Positions 16,685 to 24,916 of a stretch of 64,000 nt of DNA are shown here, in pieces. The DNA comes from JAYQKL01 sp049890195 (GTDB lineage: Bacteria; Pseudomonadota; Alphaproteobacteria; RS24). The stretch is taken from positions 1-64,000 of the forward strand of contig JBMHBY010000007.1 in assembly GCA_049890195.1 (NCBI GenBank), in the 5' to 3' direction. Within the stretch, counting starts at the first letter, position 1, and each line of letters begins with the position of its first letter. Under the pieces are notes generated by a model that was not told where the DNA came from, searched no databases, and worked only from the letters and a program-made list of their open reading frames with translations. The translations under genes were made by a program, and so were the position numbers.

Positions 16685-17392
16685 TCACTCGCTGGTGAAT
16701 ATCGTCAATCTGGAACCCAGACTATCAATTGCATGGTGAATGGGAAGGGGAGGCGTGTCATTTTCCAGCCAGTCTTGCAGAAGCTTGATTTTCGATGCGC
16801 CGTTGATCAACAAAAAGGCTTTGCTGCAACTCCTCAGCACGGCAGGGGTGATCGTCATGCGTGAGGTGTAATCCCCGGTAATGTCGGAACGCAAGGGATT
16901 GACCGGGGCAACAAGCCGTCGTCCTTTTGACTGCATCAGCGGGCCATATTCAGGGGCGGAGGCAAACCATGAGGCGACATGCCCGTCTTCCCCCATGCCG
17001 AGGACGACGAAATAAGGGGCCGGCAATTGTTGATATGCCATCTCCACCGAGGCCTGTCCGGACTCAGGGGTTGTATGAGGTGATTTCATCGGTGTGAACG
17101 GCGCTTGAGCCGCATTGTTTTGGATGAGTGTACCCTTTATCAGCCGAGCGTTTGAACCCGGGTCATTCTCCTCTACCCAGCGTTCGTCAACCGGTGCGAC
17201 ATGCACACGGCTCCAGTCCAGGGGTGTATGGGACAAGTTCTCATATACGGGGCCGGGGGTACTGCCACCCGACAGCAACAGCGTACAACGTTGTTTCCCA
17301 ACGGCCGAGGCAATTGCATTGGATGCTGCGCCGGCTGCTTTTGCTCGCGATGGGAAGGAGAAGCTTTCTGGTGTTTTTGAACGTGTCAGCAT
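16685..17392 (-). CDS. pgl: 6-phosphogluconolactonase
   Basis: About 235 residues. It hydrolyses 6-phosphogluconolactone made by Zwf. DevB/SOL-type family with LLLSGGSTPGPVYENL, DERWVEENDPGSNARLI and GMGEDGHVAS in the standard order. The start was placed at the ATG at 17392, which lies one base after the zwf stop codon (TAA-A-ATG). An upstream GTG frame to 17425 would overlap zwf and is less likely. Second gene of the Entner-Doudoroff operon. Confidence 0.93.
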   Translation of the reverse strand: MLTRSKTPESFSFPSRAKAAGAASNAIASAVGKQRCTLLLSGGSTPGPVYENLSHTPLDWSRVHVAPVDERWVEENDPGSNARLIKGTLIQNNAAQAPFTPMKSPHTTPESGQASVEMAYQQLPAPYFVVLGMGEDGHVASWFASAPEYGPLMQSKGRRLVAPVNPLRSDITGDYTSRMTITPAVLRSCSKAFLLINGASKIKLLQDWLENDTPPLPIHHAIDSLGSRLTIFTSE

Positions 17393-17393
17393 T

Positions 17394-18863
17394 TTAATCC
17401 TCATCCCACCATTCCCGGTCATCACGGTCCAAAAGCATGGCGGCTTTCAGCGGCCCGTTTGAGCCGGCCGGATAGGTTTCAACAGGTTGGTCGCCTTGTT
17501 CCCAGGATTGCAGCAGATTGTCGGTCCACGCCCAGGCCGCCTCCACCTCATTGTGACCCATGAACAGGGACAGGTTGCCGCGCACGACATCCATCAACAG
17601 ACGTTCATAGGCATCGGGGTAGCGGATGGCTGAAAAGCTCTCTGCATAGGAGAGGTCGAGCGGCAGTGATTGCAGTTCCAAACCACCCGGACCGGGCTGT
17701 TTGATCTGCATATAAAGGCGCATACCCTCATCAGGCTGCAGGCGGATGACCAGCCGGTTGGCCGCCTGAATGCCGTCGCCGAACACATTGTGCGGCAATG
17801 GTTTGAACTGCAGGACAATTTCAGAACATCGTTTGGCCATGCGTTTGCCGGTGCGCAGATAAAACGGCACACCGGACCAGCGCCAGTTTTCGATTTCCGT
17901 TTTTATGGCCACAAAGGTTTCTGTAGTGCTGTCCTTCAAGCCTTCGGGGAGTTTGTCTTTGTAGCCCGCCACCGGCTGATTGTCGATGTGACCGGCTACA
18001 TATTGTCCGCGCACCGTATTCTTGAGCGCTGATTTCGGGGAAAAGCCTTTCAAGGCCCGCAGAATCTTGATTTTTTCCTCCCGCACATCATCTGCGTCCA
18101 GTGACAGGGGAGGTTCCATCGCAGTCAGACAAAGAAGCTGTAACAGGTGGTTCTGGACGATGTCACGGACGGCGCCGGACTGGTCATAATATTCATGCCG
18201 ATTATCGACCCCAAGGGTTTCAGAGACCGTAATCTGCACGTGGTCGATGGTATGGTTTGACCAGACCGGCTCGAACATGGTGTTGGCGAAGCGCAGGACC
18301 AGAAGATTTTGCACAGTCTCCTTGCCGAGATAGTGATCCATGCGGAAAATGGCGTTTTCATCAAACACCTCACCGACCCCCTGATTGATGTTGACGGCAC
18401 TTTCAAGGTCTGTACCGATCGGCTTCTCCAGCACCACACGGGCGTTTTTCTTTTTGACGCCGCTGGATTTGATGGTTTGGCATATCGGCACATAAAGATG
18501 TGGTGCGACAGCCAGATAGAATATGCAGGGCCGGTCATCAGTTGAAAGCAACGTCGCTAACCTATCCCATTCCTTCCCTTCGCGGGTGGCGTCCATTTCA
18601 ACATAGTCGAGCATCTTGGAAAAGGCGTCCCATTTTTCCGCCACCATGTCCTTTTTTTGTTTGGCGCAGGCATTATGGGCCAGTTGAATGAAGTCCTGTT
18701 CGCCCAGGGATTGCCGGGAAACACCTATAATTCGGCTGGTTTGGTCAATCTGGCCGTCAAGATACCGGTGATACAAGGCCGGCAGAAGTTTCAGTTGTGA
18801 CAGATCACCGGTCACACCAAAAATGACGATGTCGAATGGTTCGACTGGAACAAATTTGGCCAT
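17394..18863 (-). CDS. zwf: glucose-6-phosphate 1-dehydrogenase
   Basis: About 489 residues. It oxidises glucose-6-phosphate to the lactone with NAD(P). The N-terminal Rossmann site is FGVTGDLSQLKLLPAL. The family signature RMDHYLGKETVQN holds the substrate-binding His/Lys, and RWSGVPFYLRTGKRM is present near the C-terminal domain. It is the first gene of the operon, read from a near-consensus promoter whose -35 box lies in the LacI-type palindrome. The ATG at 18863 is chosen; a GTG one codon earlier is equally possible. Confidence 0.97.
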   Translation of the reverse strand: MAKFVPVEPFDIVIFGVTGDLSQLKLLPALYHRYLDGQIDQTSRIIGVSRQSLGEQDFIQLAHNACAKQKKDMVAEKWDAFSKMLDYVEMDATREGKEWDRLATLLSTDDRPCIFYLAVAPHLYVPICQTIKSSGVKKKNARVVLEKPIGTDLESAVNINQGVGEVFDENAIFRMDHYLGKETVQNLLVLRFANTMFEPVWSNHTIDHVQITVSETLGVDNRHEYYDQSGAVRDIVQNHLLQLLCLTAMEPPLSLDADDVREEKIKILRALKGFSPKSALKNTVRGQYVAGHIDNQPVAGYKDKLPEGLKDSTTETFVAIKTEIENWRWSGVPFYLRTGKRMAKRCSEIVLQFKPLPHNVFGDGIQAANRLVIRLQPDEGMRLYMQIKQPGPGGLELQSLPLDLSYAESFSAIRYPDAYERLLMDVVRGNLSLFMGHNEVEAAWAWTDNLLQSWEQGDQPVETYPAGSNGPLKAAMLLDRDDREWWDED

Positions 18864-18909
18864 CACAAAACCCCGCTTCCATTGGCGTTGATGTCATTGT
18901 TTGTGTCAT

Positions 18910-18938
18910 CTTATACATATAATTGACAGCGCTGTCAA
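18910..18938 (-). promoter_or_regulatory. sigma-70-type promoter of the zwf-pgl-edd-glk-eda operon
   Basis: On the minus strand, TTGACA (18938-18933) and TATAAG (18915-18910) are separated by exactly 17 bases, about 45 bases from the zwf start. The -35 box and most of the spacer lie inside the palindrome at 18919-18942, so a bound LacI-type protein would block RNA polymerase. Confidence 0.75.
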
Positions 18939-18942
18939 TTAT
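18919..18942. promoter_or_regulatory. 24-bp perfect palindromic operator for the adjacent LacI-family regulator
   Basis: The half-site ATAATTGACAGC is followed by its exact complement, with a central CG as in LacI-family operators. The core TGACAGCGCTGTCA resembles known NagR-like and sugar-regulator sites. It lies between the regulator gene (ends 18995) and zwf. I found no second copy elsewhere in the window by eye, including ahead of the GH3 and TonB-receptor genes. Confidence 0.8.
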
Positions 18943-18994
18943 GGGGAGAGTGAAGATTAAGAAGGAAGAATGCCTTTTATGACAGGATGTCCGG

Positions 18995-20035
18995 TCAGTT
19001 GGTTTTGCGGGTGGGGGGAGCGCTGCTGTCGCGTAAGTACAATTCCGATGCAAATTCGCGGCGCGAATCCTGAAGCTTTTGATCGGATACAAGATCAATC
19101 AGCATATTCGTTGCATGGTCTGACATGTCCACAAGCGGGGGGGCCACAGTCGTCAGGCTTGGCCAAAACACGGCAGCCAGACGCGAATTGTCGTAACCGG
19201 CTATGGAAATATCATCCGGCACTTTTTTTCCGCTGTTCAGCGCCGCCATGATGAGGCCGAATGCCATTTCATCATTGGCGGCGAAAATGGCGGTTGTGTC
19301 AGGATTTGCCACCATGATTTTTTCATAGGCCTGATGGCCGGATTGCATGGAGAAGTCACCGGCTTCGACATGACCGGCTTCATTTTCCGTCAGCAGCCGC
19401 TCAATGGCGCCCCGGTAGCCCATTTCCCGTTTGACGGCGGCCATGTGTTCCGGCGGGCCGCCGAGATAAGCGATTTTGCTGTGTCCAAGGCGTATCAGAT
19501 GCTCTGTGATTTTTTCTGATGCCGCCTGTTCATTGACGAACACACAGGGGTCGTCCTCATCGGGTGATTTTGGGGAGATCAGGACGTAGTGTATGCCGTT
19601 TTCTGTCAAATCTTTGAGGAGGTCGCGGTCGTCACAAGCTGGCGGCGACAGCACAACACCATCAATGCTGAACATGGCGGCATATTCGAGGATGGTCTGC
19701 GCGTAGGGTTTATCGTGCGCCAACGGTTCCGCGACTGCGTAATAGCCGCGCCGGTTGCAGGCTTTCAGCATGCCTTGATAAATGGTTGAGATGTAATCGG
19801 TGTTGGCATTGTCATAAAAATGGACCAGCACGAATGAGCGGTTGCTGGCCAGTTGTCGGGCTGAAAGATTGGGCCGGAAGTTCAGTTCCTTTGCGGCCTG
19901 CAGGACAGCCTCCCTTTTTTCAGGGCGGACATTCGGGCTGTTGTTCAGCACCCGTGACGCCGTTTTCAGCGACACGCCGGCATGTGCGGCGACCTCCTTG
20001 ACCGTTACTTTTCCAAGTTTTGTCCTGTCTTGCAT
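18995..20035 (-). CDS. LacI-family transcriptional regulator
   Basis: 346 residues. The N-terminal helix-turn-helix is VTVKEVAAHAGVSLKTASRVLNN split over residues 10-32, with hinge helix NLSARQLA near 57-64. The periplasmic-binding-protein-like sensor domain follows (about 68-335; FAANDEMAFGLIMAALN and ISIAGYDNSRLA are standard). It lies directly upstream of zwf on the same strand, with the palindrome in between, so it most likely controls the Entner-Doudoroff operon. An effector such as glucose, glucose-6-phosphate or KDPG is inferred, not shown. A repressor is the default for this family, and the operator position over -35 supports it. Confidence 0.92.
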   Translation of the reverse strand: MQDRTKLGKVTVKEVAAHAGVSLKTASRVLNNSPNVRPEKREAVLQAAKELNFRPNLSARQLASNRSFVLVHFYDNANTDYISTIYQGMLKACNRRGYYAVAEPLAHDKPYAQTILEYAAMFSIDGVVLSPPACDDRDLLKDLTENGIHYVLISPKSPDEDDPCVFVNEQAASEKITEHLIRLGHSKIAYLGGPPEHMAAVKREMGYRGAIERLLTENEAGHVEAGDFSMQSGHQAYEKIMVANPDTTAIFAANDEMAFGLIMAALNSGKKVPDDISIAGYDNSRLAAVFWPSLTTVAPPLVDMSDHATNMLIDLVSDQKLQDSRREFASELYLRDSSAPPTRKTN

Positions 20036-20203
20036 GCTTCAAGACCTCTCCCTGACAGTTGGCGAAAGTTTATCACAAAACAATCTGGCGGGTAGGGGGT
20101 GGTTTCATTTTTGCCAAAAGCGGGGAATTTGTCCGCCAAATCATTTGCAAATCTGCGGGGATATGGTAAATCCAATCCACCCGAACGGCATGACGTTCAG
20201 TTT

Positions 20204-20280
20204 GGCGGAGTAGCTCAGCTGGTTAGAGCAGCGGAATCATAATCCGCGTGTCGGGGGTTCGAGTCCCTCCTCCGCTACCA
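20204..20280 (+). tRNA. tRNA-Met (elongator, anticodon CAT)
   Basis: 77 bases including the encoded CCA. The acceptor stem is 20204-20210 with 20270-20276 (first pair G-T). The anticodon stem GCGGA/TCCGC has loop ATCATAA and anticodon CAT at 20238-20240. The T-arm is GGGGG-TTCGAGT-CCCTC. An ordinary first-pair match and no run of three G-C pairs closing the anticodon stem argue for elongator rather than initiator. An isoleucine tRNA with modified C34 also reads CAT, but the overall sequence matches elongator Met. Confidence 0.95.
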
Positions 20281-20448
20281 ATCTTGAAATTTAAAGTGGT
20301 GATGTTCCTATCACACTTCATAGAGCCGGAAATGGCTTCGGACGTATTCGCACTGACTTTGGCTGAGGACCTTTTGATAAGGTTTTTCGGTGTTGAGCGC
20401 GGGGCTGCAATTTGGTTTACTTGGACATAGCAATTTGAGGAGGGGACC

Positions 20449-20976
20449 ATGAGCAGAATTTCCATGCCGGAAGAGCAGGTCAACCAAGGGGTTGACCCGG
20501 GCAGCCATTACATTCCGGAAATCACCAAGGCCGCCAATAATTACGCCTATGCAGTCTACAGCCACAGCCGGCTGCCGCTGCGGGTGTTTGAGGGGGCCCG
20601 CATTGCCACAGCCGTGCTGAACGGCTGCAAAATCTGCATGAACTGGCGGGCCGCCCGCGATGTGGCGAATATGGGCATCATCGGGGGTGTGGCTGACAAT
20701 GGCGCGGTGCCGGATGAAGTGTTCTATCAGGCGGTTCTGCGCGGGGATTACGATGCGTTGGATGCCAAAGAACGTCTGGCCATCACCTATGCCGAAACCA
20801 TGGCCAATGACCCTCGGGGTCTGTCAGCTGATGAGGGCTTCTGGCAGGAGATGAAAGCAGAATTCTCTGAGGCTGAAATCACGGATCTGACCTATTGCAT
20901 TTCAATGTGGATGGGGTTGGGCCGCATGACGCATGTGCTGGGCCTTGATGCCGGCTGCGAAGTGAAACTGGACTGA
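20449..20976 (+). CDS. carboxymuconolactone decarboxylase / AhpD-like protein
   Basis: 175 residues. It has an all-helical AhpD-like fold with the redox pair C60-K-I-C63 in NGCKICMNWRAARD, followed by a region typical of the family (LDAKERLAITYAETM). In AhpD this cysteine pair supports peroxidase-linked disulfide chemistry; in decarboxylase members it is absent, so a redox role is more likely. An excellent ribosome site (GAGGAGGGGACC-ATG) fixes the start. It is followed by a crotonase-fold gene 21 bases downstream, probably one transcript. The substrate is unknown. Confidence 0.85.
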   Translation: MSRISMPEEQVNQGVDPGSHYIPEITKAANNYAYAVYSHSRLPLRVFEGARIATAVLNGCKICMNWRAARDVANMGIIGGVADNGAVPDEVFYQAVLRGDYDALDAKERLAITYAETMANDPRGLSADEGFWQEMKAEFSEAEITDLTYCISMWMGLGRMTHVLGLDAGCEVKLD

Positions 20977-20997
20977 CCTGCCTGTCTTTGCTGCTTA

Positions 20998-21777
20998 ATG
21001 ACCGATCAACCTGTTTTACCTGAATGTGTCTCCTTGACAGTCGAGCATGGCTTGGCAGTTGTGACCTTGCGCAGAGGGCAAGGTCATGCCGGCGGCAAGA
21101 ACCCCCTGTCATTGGAGGCCATGACCGGCCTGCGTGATGTTGCGCTTTGGCTGAGGGGTGATGTGTCCACACATTGTGTGATTTTGTGTGGGGACCCTGT
21201 GTTCACGGTGGGTGCGGACCTTACTGACGGGAATTTGCAAATCAAGGGGCTGCCTGCGCTGGAGCAAAGGCGGACCCTCAAGGTCGGGCCTGACATGTGC
21301 GCCGCTTGGGAGGCTCTTGAGCAGGTGACCATTTGCGCGATGGAAGGGTTTTGCATCGGCGGTGGGCTGGCTTTGGCTGTCGCCTGCGACTGGCGGATTG
21401 CATCAAAGGACTGCGATATCCGGCTGCCCGAGGTGTCTTTGGGCATGAATATGAGTTGGCAGACCAATCCACGCCTGACATCCTTAATCGGCCCCGCGCG
21501 AACAAAACAACTTGTCATATTGGGCGAGAGTCTGCCGGCAGAGACAGCTTTGGATTGGGGGTTGATTGATTGGGTTTGCGGGTCGGGGGAAACGATAGCG
21601 GAAGCCATGAAAATTGCCCAAAGGGTGCTTTCGATGCCGCCCCTGCCGGTCAGGATGAGCAAAAAAGCCATCACGGCACATGCATCCCAACTCAATGAGG
21701 CGGCCTCCTTGATGGACTCCGATCAATTTGCATTACTGGCACTGGGCGGGGTGGATAGTGATGGGGGAAAAACCTAG
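20998..21777 (+). CDS. enoyl-CoA hydratase/isomerase (crotonase) family protein
   Basis: 259 residues. Oxyanion-hole segments are VGADLTDGN (about 73-81) and FCIGGGLALAVACDW (about 117-131), followed by IRLPEVSLGM with the second-site glutamate. The first catalytic glutamate of true hydratases (in GGG-x-E) is replaced: the sequence reads GGGLAL. Another reaction of the superfamily (isomerase, hydrolase or decarboxylase) is therefore possible. No clear ribosome site before the ATG. It sits between the AhpD-like and the flavoprotein genes. Confidence 0.82.
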   Translation: MTDQPVLPECVSLTVEHGLAVVTLRRGQGHAGGKNPLSLEAMTGLRDVALWLRGDVSTHCVILCGDPVFTVGADLTDGNLQIKGLPALEQRRTLKVGPDMCAAWEALEQVTICAMEGFCIGGGLALAVACDWRIASKDCDIRLPEVSLGMNMSWQTNPRLTSLIGPARTKQLVILGESLPAETALDWGLIDWVCGSGETIAEAMKIAQRVLSMPPLPVRMSKKAITAHASQLNEAASLMDSDQFALLALGGVDSDGGKT

Positions 21778-21947
21778 CTGACCTTTTAAAAATGTCAGGA
21801 ATTGATAAATCAAAACCTGCATCGGAATTTGGCGTCATTAAGTCTCATTGACAACAGGCTGAGTTTTAAAACAATATCGTGCAACAGTGATGTTATGGCC
21901 CGGAGCAATGGACCGGTCCTGAGAGCAGCAGATAAGGAATGGGGAAA

Positions 21948-23639
21948 ATGCAAAGCAATTGGGATAAAGAAGTTGATGTTTTGGTTGTCGGCTCCGGTGC
22001 CGGCGGCATGATGAATGCCTTGGTTGCAGCGCATTACAACAATGAGGTTCTGATTGTTGAAAAGGCCGATTTGTGGGGCGGGTCGTCCGCCACATCCGGT
22101 GCCGGCATCTGGATTCCCGGCAGTGATCAGGCACGGGAGGCCGGTTTTGAAGATAATCTGGATGATGCCTTCAAATATGTCCGTGCCCTCTCAAAGGATA
22201 ACGTCCCGGATGAAAACATCCGCGCCTATGTCAATGAAGCCGCTCCCATGTTGCGCTGGATGGGTGAACACACGGAAATCATCTATGCCGCCTTCCCTTA
22301 CCCGGATTATCACGCCGAAAACCCCGGCGGGTCTCCGACCGGTTTCCGCACGCACATGCCGATGCCGATGGATGGTCGCAAACTCGGCAGTGATGTGCGG
22401 ACATTGCGCTTCGCCAACCCCGCCGCCAGCCTGTTCGGGTATTTGAACTGGCACTTTGACGAAACCTATGCCCTGTTGTACCGGGCCAAAGGCTGGTGGT
22501 TGATGCTGACCAAAATGCTGGCCAAATACTGGCTGGACCTGCCCTTCCGCCTGACCTCCAGAAAAGACCGGCGCCTGACGCTCGGCAATTCCCTGGCCGG
22601 TGGGTTGCGGCTGGCCCTGAAAGAGAAGAATGTCCCGCTCTGGCTGGAAACCCCTTTGGTCGATCTGGTCAAGGACGGCGATGCGGTGACAGGTGCTGTC
22701 GTCACGCATAAGGGGAAGGAAATGCGTATCAGGGCCCGTAAAGGCGTGGTGCTGGCCGCCGGCGGCTTTGACAAAAGCGGCGAAATGCGCGGTGAGAACG
22801 CCCCCCTTTATCCGGAGGCCGTGCTGTCCGGCGGCGTGACCAGCAATACCGGCGACAGCATCCGTGCCGGCATGTCCATTGGCGCCAAAACCATGAACAT
22901 GCATTCAACCTGGGCGGCGCCGGTTTTCCATGTGCCCGGCGAGGACCGCGGGCGCCTGTCAACCATGGAGCGCTCCTTACCCGGAAGCATCATGGTCAAC
23001 CAGAAGGGCAAGCGTTATCTCAACGAGGCTGCCTCCTATCATGTGACCGGACAGGATATGGCGAAACGGGCCTTGGAGGAGGGGGATGCCTCACCAAGCT
23101 ATATGATTTTCGATCACACCTACCGGCACCTTTATGCCATGGGGCCGCTTTATCCGCTTATGCCGCTCTGGCTGCATAACCGTCATATCCGCTCCATTGT
23201 GTCCAAAGCCCGCACGATTGAGGATCTGGCCAGGAAAATCAATATCGATCCTGCCGCTTTGTCTGAAACGGTCAAGCGTTTCAACAGCTTTGCCGCCAAT
23301 GGGGAGGATCCGGATTTCCACAGGGGTGAGGCGGCCTATGACCAGATGTATGGTGACCCGCGCAATCAGCCCAATCCGTGTCTGCGTCCGATTGAAAACG
23401 GCCCGTTTTACGCCATGCCGATTTATCCCGGCGACATCGGGACGAATGGCGGCATGGTGACCAATGAAAAGGCTCAGGTCATTGGCGAAAACGACCAGCC
23501 GATAGACGGTCTATATGCCATCGGCAACAATGCCGCCTCATCCATGGGGGAGAGCTATCCTGGCGCCGGTGTCACCATCGGACCGGCTTTGACCTTCGGG
23601 TATATTGCGGCACGCCACATGTCGGGATCCAACGACTGA
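21948..23639 (+). CDS. FAD-dependent 3-ketosteroid delta-1-dehydrogenase-like oxidoreductase
   Basis: About 563 residues. The FAD-binding Rossmann motif VVGSGAGGMMNAL is at the N-terminus, followed by EKADLWGGSSATSGAGIWIPG. Near the C-terminus, GNNAASSMGESYPGAGVTIG then PALTFGYIAARH matches the KstD/fumarate-reductase flavoprotein pattern, including the tyrosine of SYPG used in KstD catalysis. It probably inserts a double bond into a ketosteroid-like or other cyclic ketone. The succinate-dehydrogenase-like flavoproteins are the alternative. The ATG at 21948 is preferred over 21939 because the GGAATGGGGA stretch is then correctly spaced. The crotonase and epoxide-hydrolase neighbours fit a ring-degradation role. 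Confidence 0.85.
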   Translation: MQSNWDKEVDVLVVGSGAGGMMNALVAAHYNNEVLIVEKADLWGGSSATSGAGIWIPGSDQAREAGFEDNLDDAFKYVRALSKDNVPDENIRAYVNEAAPMLRWMGEHTEIIYAAFPYPDYHAENPGGSPTGFRTHMPMPMDGRKLGSDVRTLRFANPAASLFGYLNWHFDETYALLYRAKGWWLMLTKMLAKYWLDLPFRLTSRKDRRLTLGNSLAGGLRLALKEKNVPLWLETPLVDLVKDGDAVTGAVVTHKGKEMRIRARKGVVLAAGGFDKSGEMRGENAPLYPEAVLSGGVTSNTGDSIRAGMSIGAKTMNMHSTWAAPVFHVPGEDRGRLSTMERSLPGSIMVNQKGKRYLNEAASYHVTGQDMAKRALEEGDASPSYMIFDHTYRHLYAMGPLYPLMPLWLHNRHIRSIVSKARTIEDLARKINIDPAALSETVKRFNSFAANGEDPDFHRGEAAYDQMYGDPRNQPNPCLRPIENGPFYAMPIYPGDIGTNGGMVTNEKAQVIGENDQPIDGLYAIGNNAASSMGESYPGAGVTIGPALTFGYIAARHMSGSND

Positions 23640-23663
23640 TTGGTCGGTTCGGCGTTCGGCGTC

Positions 23664-24647
23664 TCACATTTTCAAATTGGCTTTGATGTCCTCAATGAAG
23701 CGGACCATGGCCGCACTGACCTCTGCCGAGCGTTCCAGTTGCACCAGATGACCGGCGGCGGGCACCATTTCGATTTTGCGCAAATCCGGGAATTGGCGTT
23801 TCATCAGGCTGATCGGATCATCCCCGTGAAACCCTTTCAGATCAACATCATGTTCACTGCCAAGGAAATAGGCCGGCACGTCACTGACAAGGTTATGGGT
23901 TGTTTGGCGCTCCGCCCATTTGATGTCCATCGAGCGATACCAGTTCAAGCCACCTTTGAAACCGGAGGCGCGGTAGCTGTCTATGAACACCTGCATATCC
24001 TGGGCTGACAACCAGTCCCAGGGCAGGGGCGGCGCCGGGGACAGGGCGTCAATATAATGCGTGCCCTTGGGGAAGTTGAAGGTTTCAAAATAATCTCCGC
24101 CGGCGCTCAAGGCCCAAAACACTTTCGGGAAAAACGCGTCAACCCGTTCCAGCAAATCGGCGTCCGCCTCATCCGCCTGCTCGCAGAAGTAATTGATGTG
24201 CAGGAAGTGGTCTTTGCCCATTTCCCTGTACTCCGCCAGCGGGGCCATGTCAGGGTTATGCGGCGCAGCGGGGTTTTCAAGCCCGATGACGGCAATTACC
24301 TTGTCAGGGTGTCTGAGCGCGAGGTCGTAACAGGCGAAAACACCGAAATCCAGACCTGAAAACACGGCCCGCTCCAGCCCAAGGTGTGCCAGAAGCCCCA
24401 ACAGGTCACTGCAGACGTTTTCCACGCTATACGCCTCAACTGCCTCCGGCGCGGAGGTCTCCCCCATGCCCCGCATATCCGGCACAATGACCCGGCATCC
24501 GGCATTTACCAGAGGTTGTATCTGGCGGTTCCAGCTGTACCAGGTATGCGGAAAGCCATGGCATAAGATGACCGGCAAACCGTCCCCTTGCTCAACATAA
24601 TGCATGTTGATGTCATTGATTTGGGCGTTGTGGTGCATCAGTGGCAT
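23664..24647 (-). CDS. alpha/beta-hydrolase, epoxide-hydrolase-like
   Basis: About 327 residues. Oxyanion motif HGFPHTWYSWNRQ. The nucleophile elbow GLDFGVFACYDL has aspartate where esterases have serine, as in epoxide hydrolases and dehalogenases. The acid is in GSEHDVDL and the catalytic histidine in PAAGHLVQLE. A cap domain lies at about 145-235. The start was placed at the ATG at 24647 because AGGAGGGACAC precedes it. It is convergent with the ketosteroid-dehydrogenase-like gene, 24 bases apart. Soluble-epoxide-hydrolase family is well supported; the substrate is not known. Confidence 0.85.
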   Translation of the reverse strand: MPLMHHNAQINDINMHYVEQGDGLPVILCHGFPHTWYSWNRQIQPLVNAGCRVIVPDMRGMGETSAPEAVEAYSVENVCSDLLGLLAHLGLERAVFSGLDFGVFACYDLALRHPDKVIAVIGLENPAAPHNPDMAPLAEYREMGKDHFLHINYFCEQADEADADLLERVDAFFPKVFWALSAGGDYFETFNFPKGTHYIDALSPAPPLPWDWLSAQDMQVFIDSYRASGFKGGLNWYRSMDIKWAERQTTHNLVSDVPAYFLGSEHDVDLKGFHGDDPISLMKRQFPDLRKIEMVPAAGHLVQLERSAEVSAAMVRFIEDIKANLKM

Positions 24648-24671
24648 GTGTCCCTCCTGGTTTGAGATCAA

Positions 24672-24916
24672 GAGTATGGAAATTTCGGACCCTTTGGCAA
24701 GGTAATGTCATTTAAAAATGAAAAAATATAAAAAAATATATATTTATCAGTGGTTTGGATAAATTTTCCGATATGCTATCCAATATGATAGGGATGTATT
24801 TTTTTCTGAAAAAAATCAAATTTTTTCGAATTTTTGGCTTGTCTTGACAAAATGTCGCACTAGTTTTGAATTTGTGCGTAATTTAAATCGATTTTTTGCG
24901 TAGGGAGGCATTTTAA
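24672..24916 (+). promoter_or_regulatory. AT-rich leader and candidate promoter of the proteorhodopsin gene
   Basis: About 245 bases, strikingly richer in A and T than the genes on either side, with A- and T-runs (24715-24745, 24798-24835) that suggest bent DNA or an UP-like element. A consensus -35 TTGACA is at 24844-24849; a weak -10 (TGAATT) follows at 17 bases. An inverted repeat CGCAC/GTGCG (24856-24860, 24874-24878) overlaps the spacer. GGGAGG at 24903-24908 lies eight bases before the ATG. No ORF or RNA gene is recognised here. Confidence 0.55.

Noticed and set aside
20248..20430. 60-codon plus-strand open frame beginning inside tRNA-Met
   Set aside because: Overlaps the tRNA, no ribosome site, no likeness to a protein.
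21776..21805. Near-palindrome around TTTTAAAAA after the crotonase gene as a terminator
   Set aside because: Arms are short and interrupted and no T-run follows.
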